From Pleomorphomonas sp. JP5 (lineage in GTDB: Bacteria; Pseudomonadota; Alphaproteobacteria; Rhizobiales; Pleomorphomonadaceae), in NCBI RefSeq assembly GCF_023721815.1, contig NZ_JAMDLI010000007.1:310001-374000 (forward strand): a DNA stretch of 64,000 bases, given 5' to 3'. The translations under genes and the position numbers were made by a program. The notes under the pieces are model-generated. The model saw only the letters and a program-made list of their open reading frames with translations. It was not told where the DNA came from and did no database searches. Position 1 is the first letter of the stretch; each line of letters begins with the position of its first letter. This document shows positions 15,892 to 24,149 of the stretch, in pieces.

Positions 15892-17508
15892 ATGACACAT
15901 TGGCTGCATAGAACCGCGATCGCAGGACTGATGGCGCTGACGCCACTCGTCGCGCTGGCCGACGAGACGCCCGTCAAGGGCGCCACCATCGTCGTCACCT
16001 ACAAGGACGATATCGCCACGCTCGACCCGGCCATCGGCTACGACTGGCAGAACTGGTCGATGATCAAGAGCCTGTTTTCCCGCCTGATGGAATACACCCC
16101 CGGCACGGCCGATCTGGTGCCGTCGCTGGCCGAGAGCTTCGAGATCACGCCGGACGGCCAGACCTACACCTTCAAGCTCCGCAAGGGCGTGAAGTTCTCC
16201 AATGGCCGCGAAGTGGTGGCCTCCGACGTAAAGTACTCCATCGAGCGCGCCGTCAATCCCAAGACGCAGGGGCCTGGCGCCGGCTTCTTTGGCGCCATTT
16301 CCGGCTTCGACGACCTGTCGGGCGGCAAGGCCCAGAGTCTATCCGGCATCGAAACGCCCGACGACTACACGGTGGTGTTCAAGCTCAGCCGGCCCGACGC
16401 CACCTTCCTGCACGTTCTCGCCATCAACTTCTCCTCGATCGTGCCGAAGGAAGTCGTCGAGGCGGAAGGGCAGGATTTCGGCAAGAAGCCAGTTGGTTCG
16501 GGCGCCTTCGTCCTGAAGGACTGGGTGATCGGCCAGAGGCTGGTGTTCGAAAAGAACCCGAACTTCTACGTCGCCGACACGCCGAAGATCGACGGCTTCA
16601 CCGTCGAGGTCGGCCAGGAGCCGCTGGTGGCTCTTCTGCGCCTGCAGCAGGGCGAAGTTGACATCGCCGGCGACGGCATCCCGCCGGCCAAGTTCCTTGA
16701 GATCAAGAACGGCCCGGATGCCGCCGACATCATCGTCGATGGCGAGCAACTGCAGACCGGCTATGTCGCCATCAACACCCGCGTCAAGCCGCTTGACGAC
16801 GTCAAGGTGCGCCAGGCCCTCAACATGGCCGTCAACAAGGAGCGCATCACCCGCATCGTCAACGGCCGCGCCACGCCGGCCAACCAGCCGCTGCCGCCGC
16901 TGATGCCCGGCTACGACAAGGACTTCAAGGGCTACGCCTACGACATCGAGAAGGCCAAGGCGCTGCTCGCCGAAGCCGGCTATCCGGACGGCTTCACCAC
17001 GGCGCTTTACGCCTCCTCGACCGATCCCAATCCGCGCATCGCCCAGGCGCTGCAGCAGGACTTCGCCGCCATCGGCGTCAAGGCCGAGATCAAGGCGCTG
17101 GCCAACGCCAACGTCATCGCCGCCGGTGGAACCGAGGGCGAGGCGCCGATGATCTGGTCGGGCGGCATGGCCTGGATCGCCGACTTCCCCGATCCCTCGA
17201 ACTTCTACGGTCCGATCCTGGGCTGCGCCGGCGCCGTTCAGGGCGGCTGGAACTGGTCCTGGTACTGCAACAAGGATCTCGACGCCCGCGCCATCGCGGC
17301 CGACTCGATGTCCGATCCGGCCAAGAAGGACGAGCGCGCCAAGCTCTGGGGAACGGTGTTCACCGACCTGATGGCCGACGCGCCGTGGATCCCGGTGTTC
17401 AACGAGCGCCGCGTCGTAGCCAAGTCCAAGCGCATGGGCGGACCGGGCAACATCTACATCGACCCGACGCGGGTCATCAACTACGACGCCATCTATGTGA
17501 AGCAATAA
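15892..17508 (+). CDS. Extracellular solute-binding protein, family 5 (DppA/OppA-like)
   Basis: A 538-residue periplasmic binding protein. Signal peptide at about 1-24 (HRTAIAGLMALTPLVALA), then the SBP_bac_5 fold: TLDPAIGYDWQNWSMIKSLFSRL, LVPSLAESFEITPDGQTYTFKLRKGVKFSNG, and PVGSGAFVLKDW. It supplies substrate to the two permeases upstream and the ATPase downstream. ATG at 15892 follows AAGGGGA; longer in-frame starts lie in the intergenic hairpin. Family members bind peptides, nickel complexes, opines or small amides, so fold alone does not fix the ligand. The operon suggests an amide that the next gene hydrolyses. Confidence 0.92.
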   Translation: MTHWLHRTAIAGLMALTPLVALADETPVKGATIVVTYKDDIATLDPAIGYDWQNWSMIKSLFSRLMEYTPGTADLVPSLAESFEITPDGQTYTFKLRKGVKFSNGREVVASDVKYSIERAVNPKTQGPGAGFFGAISGFDDLSGGKAQSLSGIETPDDYTVVFKLSRPDATFLHVLAINFSSIVPKEVVEAEGQDFGKKPVGSGAFVLKDWVIGQRLVFEKNPNFYVADTPKIDGFTVEVGQEPLVALLRLQQGEVDIAGDGIPPAKFLEIKNGPDAADIIVDGEQLQTGYVAINTRVKPLDDVKVRQALNMAVNKERITRIVNGRATPANQPLPPLMPGYDKDFKGYAYDIEKAKALLAEAGYPDGFTTALYASSTDPNPRIAQALQQDFAAIGVKAEIKALANANVIAAGGTEGEAPMIWSGGMAWIADFPDPSNFYGPILGCAGAVQGGWNWSWYCNKDLDARAIAADSMSDPAKKDERAKLWGTVFTDLMADAPWIPVFNERRVVAKSKRMGGPGNIYIDPTRVINYDAIYVKQ

Positions 17509-17589
17509 CAAGGACTTGACCGCAAGTCCGCGCCAGCGCGGGGGGAGGCTTGCCTTCCCCCCGCCAACTGGCGACAGGGAGAAATCGCC

Positions 17590-18534
17590 ATGTGCGTTGC
17601 CTGCGACTACACCATCCATCGCCGCGATCATCATTATGGCTGGAGCCGCGACTTCGCGCCTGCCGCCGTGGCGAAATCCGGCTCGACCATCCATTTCGAG
17701 TGTCTCGACAGCTCCGGCGGTCAGCTCGGCACGGGCTCGACGGTAGCCGATGTGGTCAATCTCGATTTCGCCAAGGTCAACCCAGTCACCGGTCCGGTCT
17801 ACGTGGAAGGCGCCGAACCCGGCGACGTGCTGAAGGTCGAGATCCGCGAGTTCGTGCCCTCGGGCATCGGCTGGACGGCGGTGATTCCCGGCTTCGGCCT
17901 GCTCGCCGACCAGTTCACCGATCCGGCGTTGCACGTCTGGACATACGAGCCCCGCACGATGGCACCTTCGTTGTTCGGTCCCGGCGGCAGCGTTCCGCTC
18001 AAGCCGTTCGCCGGCACCATCGGCGTCGCACCAGCCGAGCCGGGCGTCCACTCGGTCGTACCGCCGCGCCGCGTTGGCGGCAATCTCGACATCCGCGATC
18101 TCTCCTCGGGCGTGACGCTCTACATGCCGGTCGAGGTCGAAGGCGCCTTGTTCTCGGTCGGCGACACGCACGCCGCCCAGGGTGACGGCGAGGTTTGCGG
18201 CACGGCCATCGAAAGCGCCATGAACGTCACGCTGACGCTGAGCGTTCTGAAGGGGCAGAAGCTCGAAAGCCCCCGCTTTACGACGCCGGGGCCGGTCACG
18301 CGCCACCTCGACGCTGCCGGCTACGAGGTGACGACCGGGATCGGTCCCGATCTCATGACGGCATCGCGCGAAGCGCTCAGCCGGATGATCGACCTTCTCT
18401 CCGCCGAGCACGGCTACGAACCGGCCGACGCCTACATGCTCTGCTCGGTCGCTGGCGACCTCCGCATTTCCGAGATCGTCGACATGCCCAACGTGGTGGT
18501 GAGCTTCTATTTCCCGAGGATCGTGCTGTCGTGA
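17590..18534 (+). CDS. fmdA: Acetamidase/formamidase
   Basis: A 314-residue enzyme of the FmdA_AmdA family, which hydrolyses formamide or acetamide to ammonia and the acid. Visible family features: an N-terminal HYGWSRDFAPA, TGPVYVEGAEPGDVLKVEI, the GNLDIRDLSSGVTLYMPVEVEGALFSVGDTHAAQGDGEVCGTAIE core (written here only as landmarks in about residues 165-210) and a C-terminal SEHGYEPADAYMLCSVAGDLRISEIVD-type segment. It has no signal peptide and acts in the cytoplasm. It lies between the binding protein and ATPase genes, so import and hydrolysis of one substrate are co-expressed. Specificity between formamide and acetamide cannot be read from sequence alone. Confidence 0.92.
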   Translation: MCVACDYTIHRRDHHYGWSRDFAPAAVAKSGSTIHFECLDSSGGQLGTGSTVADVVNLDFAKVNPVTGPVYVEGAEPGDVLKVEIREFVPSGIGWTAVIPGFGLLADQFTDPALHVWTYEPRTMAPSLFGPGGSVPLKPFAGTIGVAPAEPGVHSVVPPRRVGGNLDIRDLSSGVTLYMPVEVEGALFSVGDTHAAQGDGEVCGTAIESAMNVTLTLSVLKGQKLESPRFTTPGPVTRHLDAAGYEVTTGIGPDLMTASREALSRMIDLLSAEHGYEPADAYMLCSVAGDLRISEIVDMPNVVVSFYFPRIVLS

Positions 18535-20231
18535 CGGATATGAGCGGAGACTTCAGGGCAGCACCGGTGCTCAGCGTCGACGGGCTGACCGTCGACGCGC
18601 TGACCGATCGCGGCGCAAAGCGCGTGCTCGACGCCGTGAGCTTCGATCTGGCGGCGGGAGAGACGCTCTGCCTTGCCGGCGAAAGCGGCTCCGGCAAGTC
18701 GGTCACGTCGCTGTCCGTCATGCGGCTTCTGCCCCGCGCCTCGCTGCGCATCGTCTCCGGCTCGATCAAGCTTGAGGACCGCGACCTCACCGGCCTCAAC
18801 GAGCGGGCCATGCGGGAGGTGCGCGGTCGCGACGTCGCCATGATCTTCCAGGAGCCGATGACATCGCTCAACCCGGTGATGACCATCGGCAAGCAGCTCG
18901 TCGAGCCCATCCTGATCCATCAGGGCGGCAACGAAGCCTCGGCCCGCGCCCAGGCGCTACGCATGCTGGAAGCGGTGCAGATCACCGAACCGGCACGGCG
19001 CCTCGGCCAGTATCCGCACGAACTCTCCGGCGGCATGCGCCAGCGAGTGATGATCGCCATGGCGCTGTCCTGCCGGCCCAAGGTGCTGATTGCCGACGAA
19101 CCGACCACCGCCCTCGACGTCACGGTTCAGGCCCAGATCCTGAAGCTGATGCGCGAGCTGAAGGGCGAGTTCGGCACGTCCACCGTGCTCATCACCCACG
19201 ACATGGGCGTCGTCGCCGAAATGGCCGACCGCGTCGCCGTGATGAAGGACGGGCGCCTCGTCGAAGTCGGCTCGGCGGTGGACATTTTCGAGCGACCGGC
19301 CCAGACCTACACGCGGGAGCTGATCGCCGCCGTCCCGCGCATCGGCGCCCGCACCGGCACCGATGGCCCGCCGGTTGTGACGGCGGAAGCCAAGGCGGCG
19401 CCGCGGCCCGAAAAGTCGCTGGAGCCGGTCCTTGCCGTCCAGAATCTCAAGGTCACCTATGGCGCCCGCGCCAGCCTGTTCGGTCGCAAGCCGGGCCAGC
19501 TCGCGGTCGACGGCGTCTCCTTCGAGCTGCGCGCCGGACGAACGCTCGGCCTCGTCGGCGAGAGCGGCTCGGGCAAGTCGACCACCGGCAAGGCCGTGCT
19601 TGGCCTGATCCCTTACGAAGGCTATGTCGCCATTGGCGGCGAAGAGTTGATGGATTTCTCAGTCAAGGCGATGCGGCCGGTCCGTCGCCTCGCCCAGATG
19701 ATCTTTCAGGACCCCTACGCCTCGCTCGACAGCCGCATGACCGTTGGCGCCGCTATCGCCGAGCCCATGGCGATCCACGGCATCGGCGACCGGTCCGACC
19801 GCGCCGACCGTGTCGCTGAGCTGTTGCGGCGCGTCGGTCTGCCCCCGGATGTAGCGAGCCGCTACCCGCACGAGTTCTCCGGCGGCCAGCGCCAGCGCAT
19901 CTGCATCGCCCGTGCGCTGTCGCTGAAACCGAAGCTGATCGTCGCCGACGAGAGCGTCGCGGCTCTCGACGTGTCGGTCCGGGCCAAGGTGCTCGATCTG
20001 ATGCTGGAGCTGCAGGAAACCGAAGGGCTGGCCTATCTGTTCATCTCGCACGACATGGCGGTCATCGAGCGCATGTCGCACGACGTCGCGGTGATGAACG
20101 GCGGCCGGATCGTCGAATACGGCCCGCGCCGCGCCGTGTTCGAACATCCCGGACAGGATTACACCCGCCGGCTGATCGCCGCCGTTCCGATCCCCGATCC
20201 ATCCCGGCGGCGCCTCTCCATGGCCGGCTGA
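18531..20231 (+). CDS. Fused double ATPase of a Dpp/Opp-type ABC transporter (DppD-DppF)
   Basis: A 566-residue protein with two complete ABC domains. Domain 1 (about 10-265) has Walker A GESGSGKS, signature LSGGMRQRV and Walker B VLIADEPTTALD. Domain 2 (about 300-560) has Walker A GESGSGKS, signature FSGGQRQRI and Walker B LIVADESVAALD, where the usual catalytic E is kept (ES in place of EP). Oligopeptide-type C-terminal tails (YTRELIAAVPR and YTRRLIAAVPIPDP) follow both. It powers the two permeases upstream. The GTG start at 18531 overlaps the formamidase stop; an ATG at 18540 is an alternative. A single fused chain instead of separate D and F subunits is common in Rhizobiales. Confidence 0.93.
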   Translation: MTDMSGDFRAAPVLSVDGLTVDALTDRGAKRVLDAVSFDLAAGETLCLAGESGSGKSVTSLSVMRLLPRASLRIVSGSIKLEDRDLTGLNERAMREVRGRDVAMIFQEPMTSLNPVMTIGKQLVEPILIHQGGNEASARAQALRMLEAVQITEPARRLGQYPHELSGGMRQRVMIAMALSCRPKVLIADEPTTALDVTVQAQILKLMRELKGEFGTSTVLITHDMGVVAEMADRVAVMKDGRLVEVGSAVDIFERPAQTYTRELIAAVPRIGARTGTDGPPVVTAEAKAAPRPEKSLEPVLAVQNLKVTYGARASLFGRKPGQLAVDGVSFELRAGRTLGLVGESGSGKSTTGKAVLGLIPYEGYVAIGGEELMDFSVKAMRPVRRLAQMIFQDPYASLDSRMTVGAAIAEPMAIHGIGDRSDRADRVAELLRRVGLPPDVASRYPHEFSGGQRQRICIARALSLKPKLIVADESVAALDVSVRAKVLDLMLELQETEGLAYLFISHDMAVIERMSHDVAVMNGGRIVEYGPRRAVFEHPGQDYTRRLIAAVPIPDPSRRRLSMAG

Positions 20232-20259
20232 GAGATCACGAGGGGCCGCGAGCCTCCCG

Positions 20260-21006
20260 TCAGCGCTTCATCAGGGCGAACACGCCCCACCCCACGTACT
20301 CGCGCGTGTAGGCGGCGTAGCGCCGGGGTTCCGAGGTGAGCATGGCGCGCACCTCGCCCGCCAGTTCGTCGTCCGGGTTGGCCTCGAGCCAGCGGCGCAT
20401 GGTCAGCCATTTGGCCGCCTCGTAGCGGTCCCAACCGTCCTGATCGGCCAGAACCATTTCGACGACGTCGCAGCCGAGCGCGCCGAAGGAGGCGAGGAGA
20501 TCCGGCAGCAAGAGGAAGTCGGAGATTGCGTGGGCAAGACAGCCCTTGGCGCCCTCGTCCGTCGCCGGCAGCGTCCGCCAGTAGGGCTCGCCAATCAGGA
20601 TGATCCCACCGGGACGCAGGCTCCGCGACAACAGGTCGATGCAGCCGCCGACGCCACCGGCAATCCAGGTGGCGCCGACGCAGGCCGCCACATCGACCTT
20701 CTCGTCGGAGACATGACCGGCCGCGTCGCCATGGACGAACGCGACCTTGTCGGCGACGCCGAGTTCCACGGCGCGGCGCTTCGCCTGCTCGGTGAAAAGA
20801 GCACTCAGATCGACGCCTGTGCCGACGACGCCATGATCGCGCGCCCAGGTGCACAGCATCTCGCCCGAGCCGCAGCCAAGGTCGAGGACCCGCGCGCCCG
20901 GCTCCAGACGCAACGCCGCGCCAAGCGCGGCGAGCTTGTCCGGGGTCATCGGGTTATGGATGCGATGGGCGCTTTCGGTGATGTTGAATATCCGTGGAAT
21001 ATCCAT
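20260..21006 (-). CDS. SAM-dependent methyltransferase
   Basis: A 248-residue class I methyltransferase. The SAM-binding glycine loop is ARVLDLGCGSGEML (about residues 43-56), followed by the acidic end of strand 2 in GVDLSALF, VAFVHGDA, and the strand 4 region VDVAACVGATW. Strand 5 includes LRPGGIILIGEPYWR. Small-molecule rather than nucleic-acid methylation is likely from the Ubie/UbiG-like fold, but the substrate is unknown. It converges with the amide operon (28 bp apart) and is followed upstream by csaA and proC on the same strand. The ATG at 21006 begins MDIPRIFNITES; upstream in-frame codons are probably untranslated. Confidence 0.8.
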   Translation of the reverse strand: MDIPRIFNITESAHRIHNPMTPDKLAALGAALRLEPGARVLDLGCGSGEMLCTWARDHGVVGTGVDLSALFTEQAKRRAVELGVADKVAFVHGDAAGHVSDEKVDVAACVGATWIAGGVGGCIDLLSRSLRPGGIILIGEPYWRTLPATDEGAKGCLAHAISDFLLLPDLLASFGALGCDVVEMVLADQDGWDRYEAAKWLTMRRWLEANPDDELAGEVRAMLTSEPRRYAAYTREYVGWGVFALMKR

Positions 21007-21084
21007 GGTGGGTCTCGCAAAGATTTTGAATTGATTCAAGACCCGTGCGGGATAGACCTCCGAAGCGGAATGTCCACACATTCT

Positions 21085-21426
21085 TTAGTAGAGACGCCCG
21101 CCGACCACCGCGTCCTTGTCCGGCGTCACCAGCACCACATGACCATTGGCGTCGGGCACGCCGAGCGTCAGCACTTCCGAGCGCATCGGGCCGATCTGCT
21201 TGGGTGGGAAGTTGACGACGCCCAGCACCAGCCGTCCCACGAGATCCTCGACCTTGTAGTTCTCGGTGATCTGCGCCGATGACCGCCGCTCGCCGATCTC
21301 CGGACCGAAGTCGATGCGCAGCTTGTAGGCCGGCCGCCGCGCCTCCTTGAACACCTCGGCCGCAATGATGCGGCCGACACGGATGTCGACTTTCAGGAAG
21401 TCGTCGTAGCCGATGGTGTCGCTCAC
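21085..21426 (-). CDS. csaA: CsaA-type tRNA-binding protein
   Basis: A 113-residue OB-fold protein of the tRNA_bind family (related to the C-terminal domain of MetRS and to Trbp111). Visible features: FLKVDIRVGRIIAAEVFKEARRPAYKL, GERRSSAQITENY, GRLVLGVVNFPPKQIGPMRSEVL and the ending TPDKDAVVGGRLY. CsaA binds structured tRNA and has been described as chaperone-like in protein export. It begins 3 nt after the proC stop, so the two form an operon. Normal length; complete. Confidence 0.92.
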   Translation of the reverse strand: MSDTIGYDDFLKVDIRVGRIIAAEVFKEARRPAYKLRIDFGPEIGERRSSAQITENYKVEDLVGRLVLGVVNFPPKQIGPMRSEVLTLGVPDANGHVVLVTPDKDAVVGGRLY

Positions 21427-21429
21427 CGT

Positions 21430-22251
21430 TCAGCCCGCCAGTTCGCGCGAGCGGTGGGCGGCGGCGGCGATCGCCGCGTCGACCAGCCGCTGCCAGCCCT
21501 CTTCGCCCATCAGCACGGCCAGTCCGGCGGCGGTGGTGCCGCCGGGCGAGGTGACGTTCTTCCGAAGCGTCGCGGCGTCGGTCGGCACCCCGCCGAGCAG
21601 TGCGCCAGCGCCGACGACGGTCTGGCGGGCAAGCTGCATGGCGAGATCGGGTGGGAGCCCGGCTTTCTCGCCGGCAGCGGCCATCGCCTCGACCAGCAGG
21701 AAGACATAGGCGGGCCCGCTGCCCGACAGGCCGGTCACGGCATCGATCAGCGACTCGTCGGTAATCCAGGCCGACTTGCCGACGGCGTTGAGCAAACTGG
21801 TCACGATGCGCCGGTGTGTCTCGGTGACGGCGCCATTGCCAACGGCCACCGACATGCCCTGCCCCACCTGGGCCGGCGTATTCGGCATGACGCGGATGAT
21901 CGGTCCGTCGCCGAGCGCCGCGGAGAGATTGGCGAGCGTCGTTCCGGCTGCGATGGAGACCACCAGCGTCGATGGTCCCACCACGCGCTTCAGCGCCGGC
22001 AGCGCTTCGCCCATCTGCTGCGGCTTGACCGCGAGCATCACCACATCGGCCGGCTCGGAGATGTCGGCGGCGTCCTTGTAATGGGTGACAGAATACTCGA
22101 TCAGCATCGAGAAGGCTTCGGAACCGATGTGCGGATCGACGATCGACACCGACTTGGGGTTTATCCCCTTCTTGAGCCAGCCATGCAGCATGGCGCCGCC
22201 CATCTTGCCGGCACCGACGAGCACGAGCGAACCGATTTCCGAAAATGGCAT
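21430..22251 (-). CDS. proC: Pyrroline-5-carboxylate reductase
   Basis: A 273-residue NAD(P)H-dependent enzyme making proline from pyrroline-5-carboxylate. The Rossmann loop is LVLVGAGKMGGAML at residues 8-21; VMLAVKPQQM, IRVMPNTPAQVGQGMS and AVTGLSGSGPAYVFLLVEAM are signature segments, the last two from the ProC pattern. LRKNVTSPGGTTAAGLAVL completes the C-terminal dimerisation domain. The start at 22251 follows GGGGAG six nt upstream on the minus strand; an ATG ten codons earlier lacks a ribosome binding site. csaA follows 3 nt downstream. Confidence 0.95.
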   Translation of the reverse strand: MPFSEIGSLVLVGAGKMGGAMLHGWLKKGINPKSVSIVDPHIGSEAFSMLIEYSVTHYKDAADISEPADVVMLAVKPQQMGEALPALKRVVGPSTLVVSIAAGTTLANLSAALGDGPIIRVMPNTPAQVGQGMSVAVGNGAVTETHRRIVTSLLNAVGKSAWITDESLIDAVTGLSGSGPAYVFLLVEAMAAAGEKAGLPPDLAMQLARQTVVGAGALLGGVPTDAATLRKNVTSPGGTTAAGLAVLMGEEGWQRLVDAAIAAAAHRSRELAG

Positions 22252-22721
22252 GATGATCTCCCCGTCCGGCCCCGACCTCATGCGCGGGACCGGCGACCCA
22301 ACTGCTTCCGGTCTGCCACAAATCGGCTCGTCAGAAAAGCCAAGGCAGGGCGGGCAAGGGGCATGAAGGCTCCGAATCGCCGAACGTCCAATCTCACCGT
22401 CGCGCCCGCCTCCCTTCAGAGCGGCCGCATTTATGGTTAATCGAATGTGACCGCCAATCGCGAAAACGTGATAATATTCATTTGTATTAAATTTCGATTT
22501 ATGCGCCGCTTCAGATCAGTAACCATACTGTTGCACCAATACATCAGCCAAAATGCGCCGTCATCTTGCCCTGATTTTGTCAAAATCTCGCATGGACATC
22601 GCCTCAATTGGTCATCATCTTCACCTCATCGAACAGCCGGGCAGAGATTGCTTACGGCCAGATGGAAAGCGTGCGGGACTTCCTCCCAGTATCACCGCAC
22701 CGGATGTAAGGAGTGAATGTA
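22252..22721. promoter_or_regulatory. Divergent intergenic region, proC / outer-membrane barrel
   Basis: A 470-bp spacer holding the divergent promoters. The part from 22435 to 22560 is distinctly AT-rich (for example GTGATAATATTCATTTGTATTAAATTTCG), so a promoter and long 5' leader for the abundant outer-membrane protein gene are likely. I could not assign reliable -35/-10 boxes. No gene is supported. Confidence 0.4.
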
Positions 22722-23330
22722 ATGAGCAAGCTGCTTCTTGGCGCCGTCGCCGGTTCGGCTCTTCTTCTGTCGGCTCCGGCTTTCGCCGCCGATCTCAATG
22801 AGCCGATCCCCCAGGCCCCCTATGCCGCCCCGGTGGCCAGCAGCACCTTCGACTGGACCGGCGCCTATGTCGGCGCCAACGCCGGCTACAGCTGGGCCAA
22901 TCAGGCCTCGGGCGTCGGCAAGGACCATGACGCCGCCGTTGGTGGCGTGTTCGCCGGCTATAACTACCAGATGCCGAACAACATCGTCGTCGGCGGTGAA
23001 GGTGAAGTCGCCTACGGTGGCGCCGATCCGCTGGCCACCTGGACGGGCGCCATCCGCGGCCGCGCCGGCTACGCCTTCGACAACATCCTGGTCTACGGCG
23101 CCGTCGGCGGCCTGGTCGGCCAGGGCGAGATGAAGACCGGCACCGGCGACCAGACCCGGACCCACGTCGGCTATCAGGTCGGCGCCGGTATCGAAGCCGC
23201 TCTGACCACCAACGTCACGGCCCGCGCCGAGTATCTCTACACCGGCACCAACAGCCGCGACTACAACGGCGGCGTCAAGGGCGATCTCGACGGCAACGCC
23301 GTCAAGGTCGGTATCGGCTACAAGTTCTGA
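22722..23330 (+). CDS. Outer-membrane beta-barrel protein (Omp31/RopB-like)
   Basis: A 202-residue porin-like protein. Signal peptide at about 1-22 (LLLGAVAGSALLLSAPAFA), then DLNEPIPQAPYAAPVASSTFDWTGAYVGANAGYSW, the usual beginning of the Omp31/RopB/Omp25 group in Rhizobiales. Alternating aromatic beta strands follow, with a terminal Phe (VGIGYKF) needed for BAM assembly. Such proteins are very abundant and tether or stabilise the outer membrane. ATG at 22722 follows AAGGAG eight nt upstream; a GTG at 22713 lies within that site. A strong terminator follows. Confidence 0.93.
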   Translation: MSKLLLGAVAGSALLLSAPAFAADLNEPIPQAPYAAPVASSTFDWTGAYVGANAGYSWANQASGVGKDHDAAVGGVFAGYNYQMPNNIVVGGEGEVAYGGADPLATWTGAIRGRAGYAFDNILVYGAVGGLVGQGEMKTGTGDQTRTHVGYQVGAGIEAALTTNVTARAEYLYTGTNSRDYNGGVKGDLDGNAVKVGIGYKF

Positions 23331-23349
23331 TCCCTCTTCGGATCGAATG

Positions 23350-23386
23350 AAAAGGCCCCGGCAGCTTCGGCTTCCGGGGCCTTTTT
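23350..23386 (+). terminator. Intrinsic terminator of the outer-membrane barrel gene
   Basis: AAAGGCCCCGG pairs with CCGGGGCCTTT, with the loop CAGCTTCGGCTT, followed by TTTTT. It lies 20 nt after the stop codon. Confidence 0.9.
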
Positions 23387-23403
23387 CTATTGATGGCCTT
23401 GCC

Positions 23404-24048
23404 TTATGCCGCGATCGAGCCATCGCGCCTGGTGGCCGCGAGGGTCTTCGCCAGATCCGTCTTGCCGAACGGCACGCAATAGGCCGGCGTTCCCCGCTCG
23501 AACCGCCATCCCTCGGAAAGCTGTCCGACATCCAGCGCATCGAAGCCGAACGCCTCGTAGAGCCCGATGACGACCGATTTCGCCTCCATGTCATCGCCCA
23601 CCAGCGGCAGGGCGCGCCGGTCGGGCGCCCCCGCCGGCCGGCCGTCGCTTTCGAGATCCTTCATGGTGATGGCGTTGAACGCCTTGACGATCCTCGACCG
23701 AGGCAGGTGATCGGCCAGCAGTTCGCTGGTCGTCGTCGCCCGCGCGTCGAGCTCGGAAAACCGTCCGTCCCGCTCGGGATAGTAGTTGTTGGTGTCGATC
23801 ACGATCTTGCCGGCAAGCGGCTCGACCGGAACCGACCGATAGGCCGAAAACGGAATGGCGACCACGACGATGTCGCCGAACGCCACGGCCTCGGCCACTG
23901 TGCCGACCTCGCCGCCCACCGCGTGGGGCAAGCTGAACAGGGTCTCTGCCCCCCGTGAGTTGCTGAGCATCACCTGGTGGCCCGCCTGGACCGCCAGCTT
24001 GCCGATGGCGCGCCCGACAAAGCCCGCGCCGATAATTCCAATTTTCAT
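23404..24048 (-). CDS. NADP-dependent oxidoreductase, F420H2:NADP reductase-like (COG2085)
   Basis: A 214-residue dinucleotide-binding protein: MKIGIIGAGFVGRAIGKLAVQAGHQVMLSNSRG gives the GxGxxG loop and an NADP-type SNSRG motif. DIVVVAIPFSAY, GKIVIDTNNYYPERDG and RIVKAFNAITMKDLE are typical of the COG2085 family. Alphaproteobacteria generally lack F420, so another NADPH-linked substrate or a ferric-reductase-like role is more likely. It is divergent from a LysR regulator 101 bp away, which probably controls it. Complete and normal in length. Confidence 0.85.
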   Translation of the reverse strand: MKIGIIGAGFVGRAIGKLAVQAGHQVMLSNSRGAETLFSLPHAVGGEVGTVAEAVAFGDIVVVAIPFSAYRSVPVEPLAGKIVIDTNNYYPERDGRFSELDARATTTSELLADHLPRSRIVKAFNAITMKDLESDGRPAGAPDRRALPLVGDDMEAKSVVIGLYEAFGFDALDVGQLSEGWRFERGTPAYCVPFGKTDLAKTLAATRRDGSIAA

Positions 24049-24149
24049 TCCGGTTCTCCATGTGCCCCGTCACGTGAAGCTTTAATTGATCGCAAATCGG
24101 CGATAAATGTGCGTAACGCGCATACATTCGACACCAGAAGGGGGTAATC

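Noticed and set aside
16339-18411. Long open frame opposite the solute-binding protein and formamidase genes
   Set aside because: Same codon-bias mirror; it spans two real genes and has no ribosome binding site or recognisable domain.
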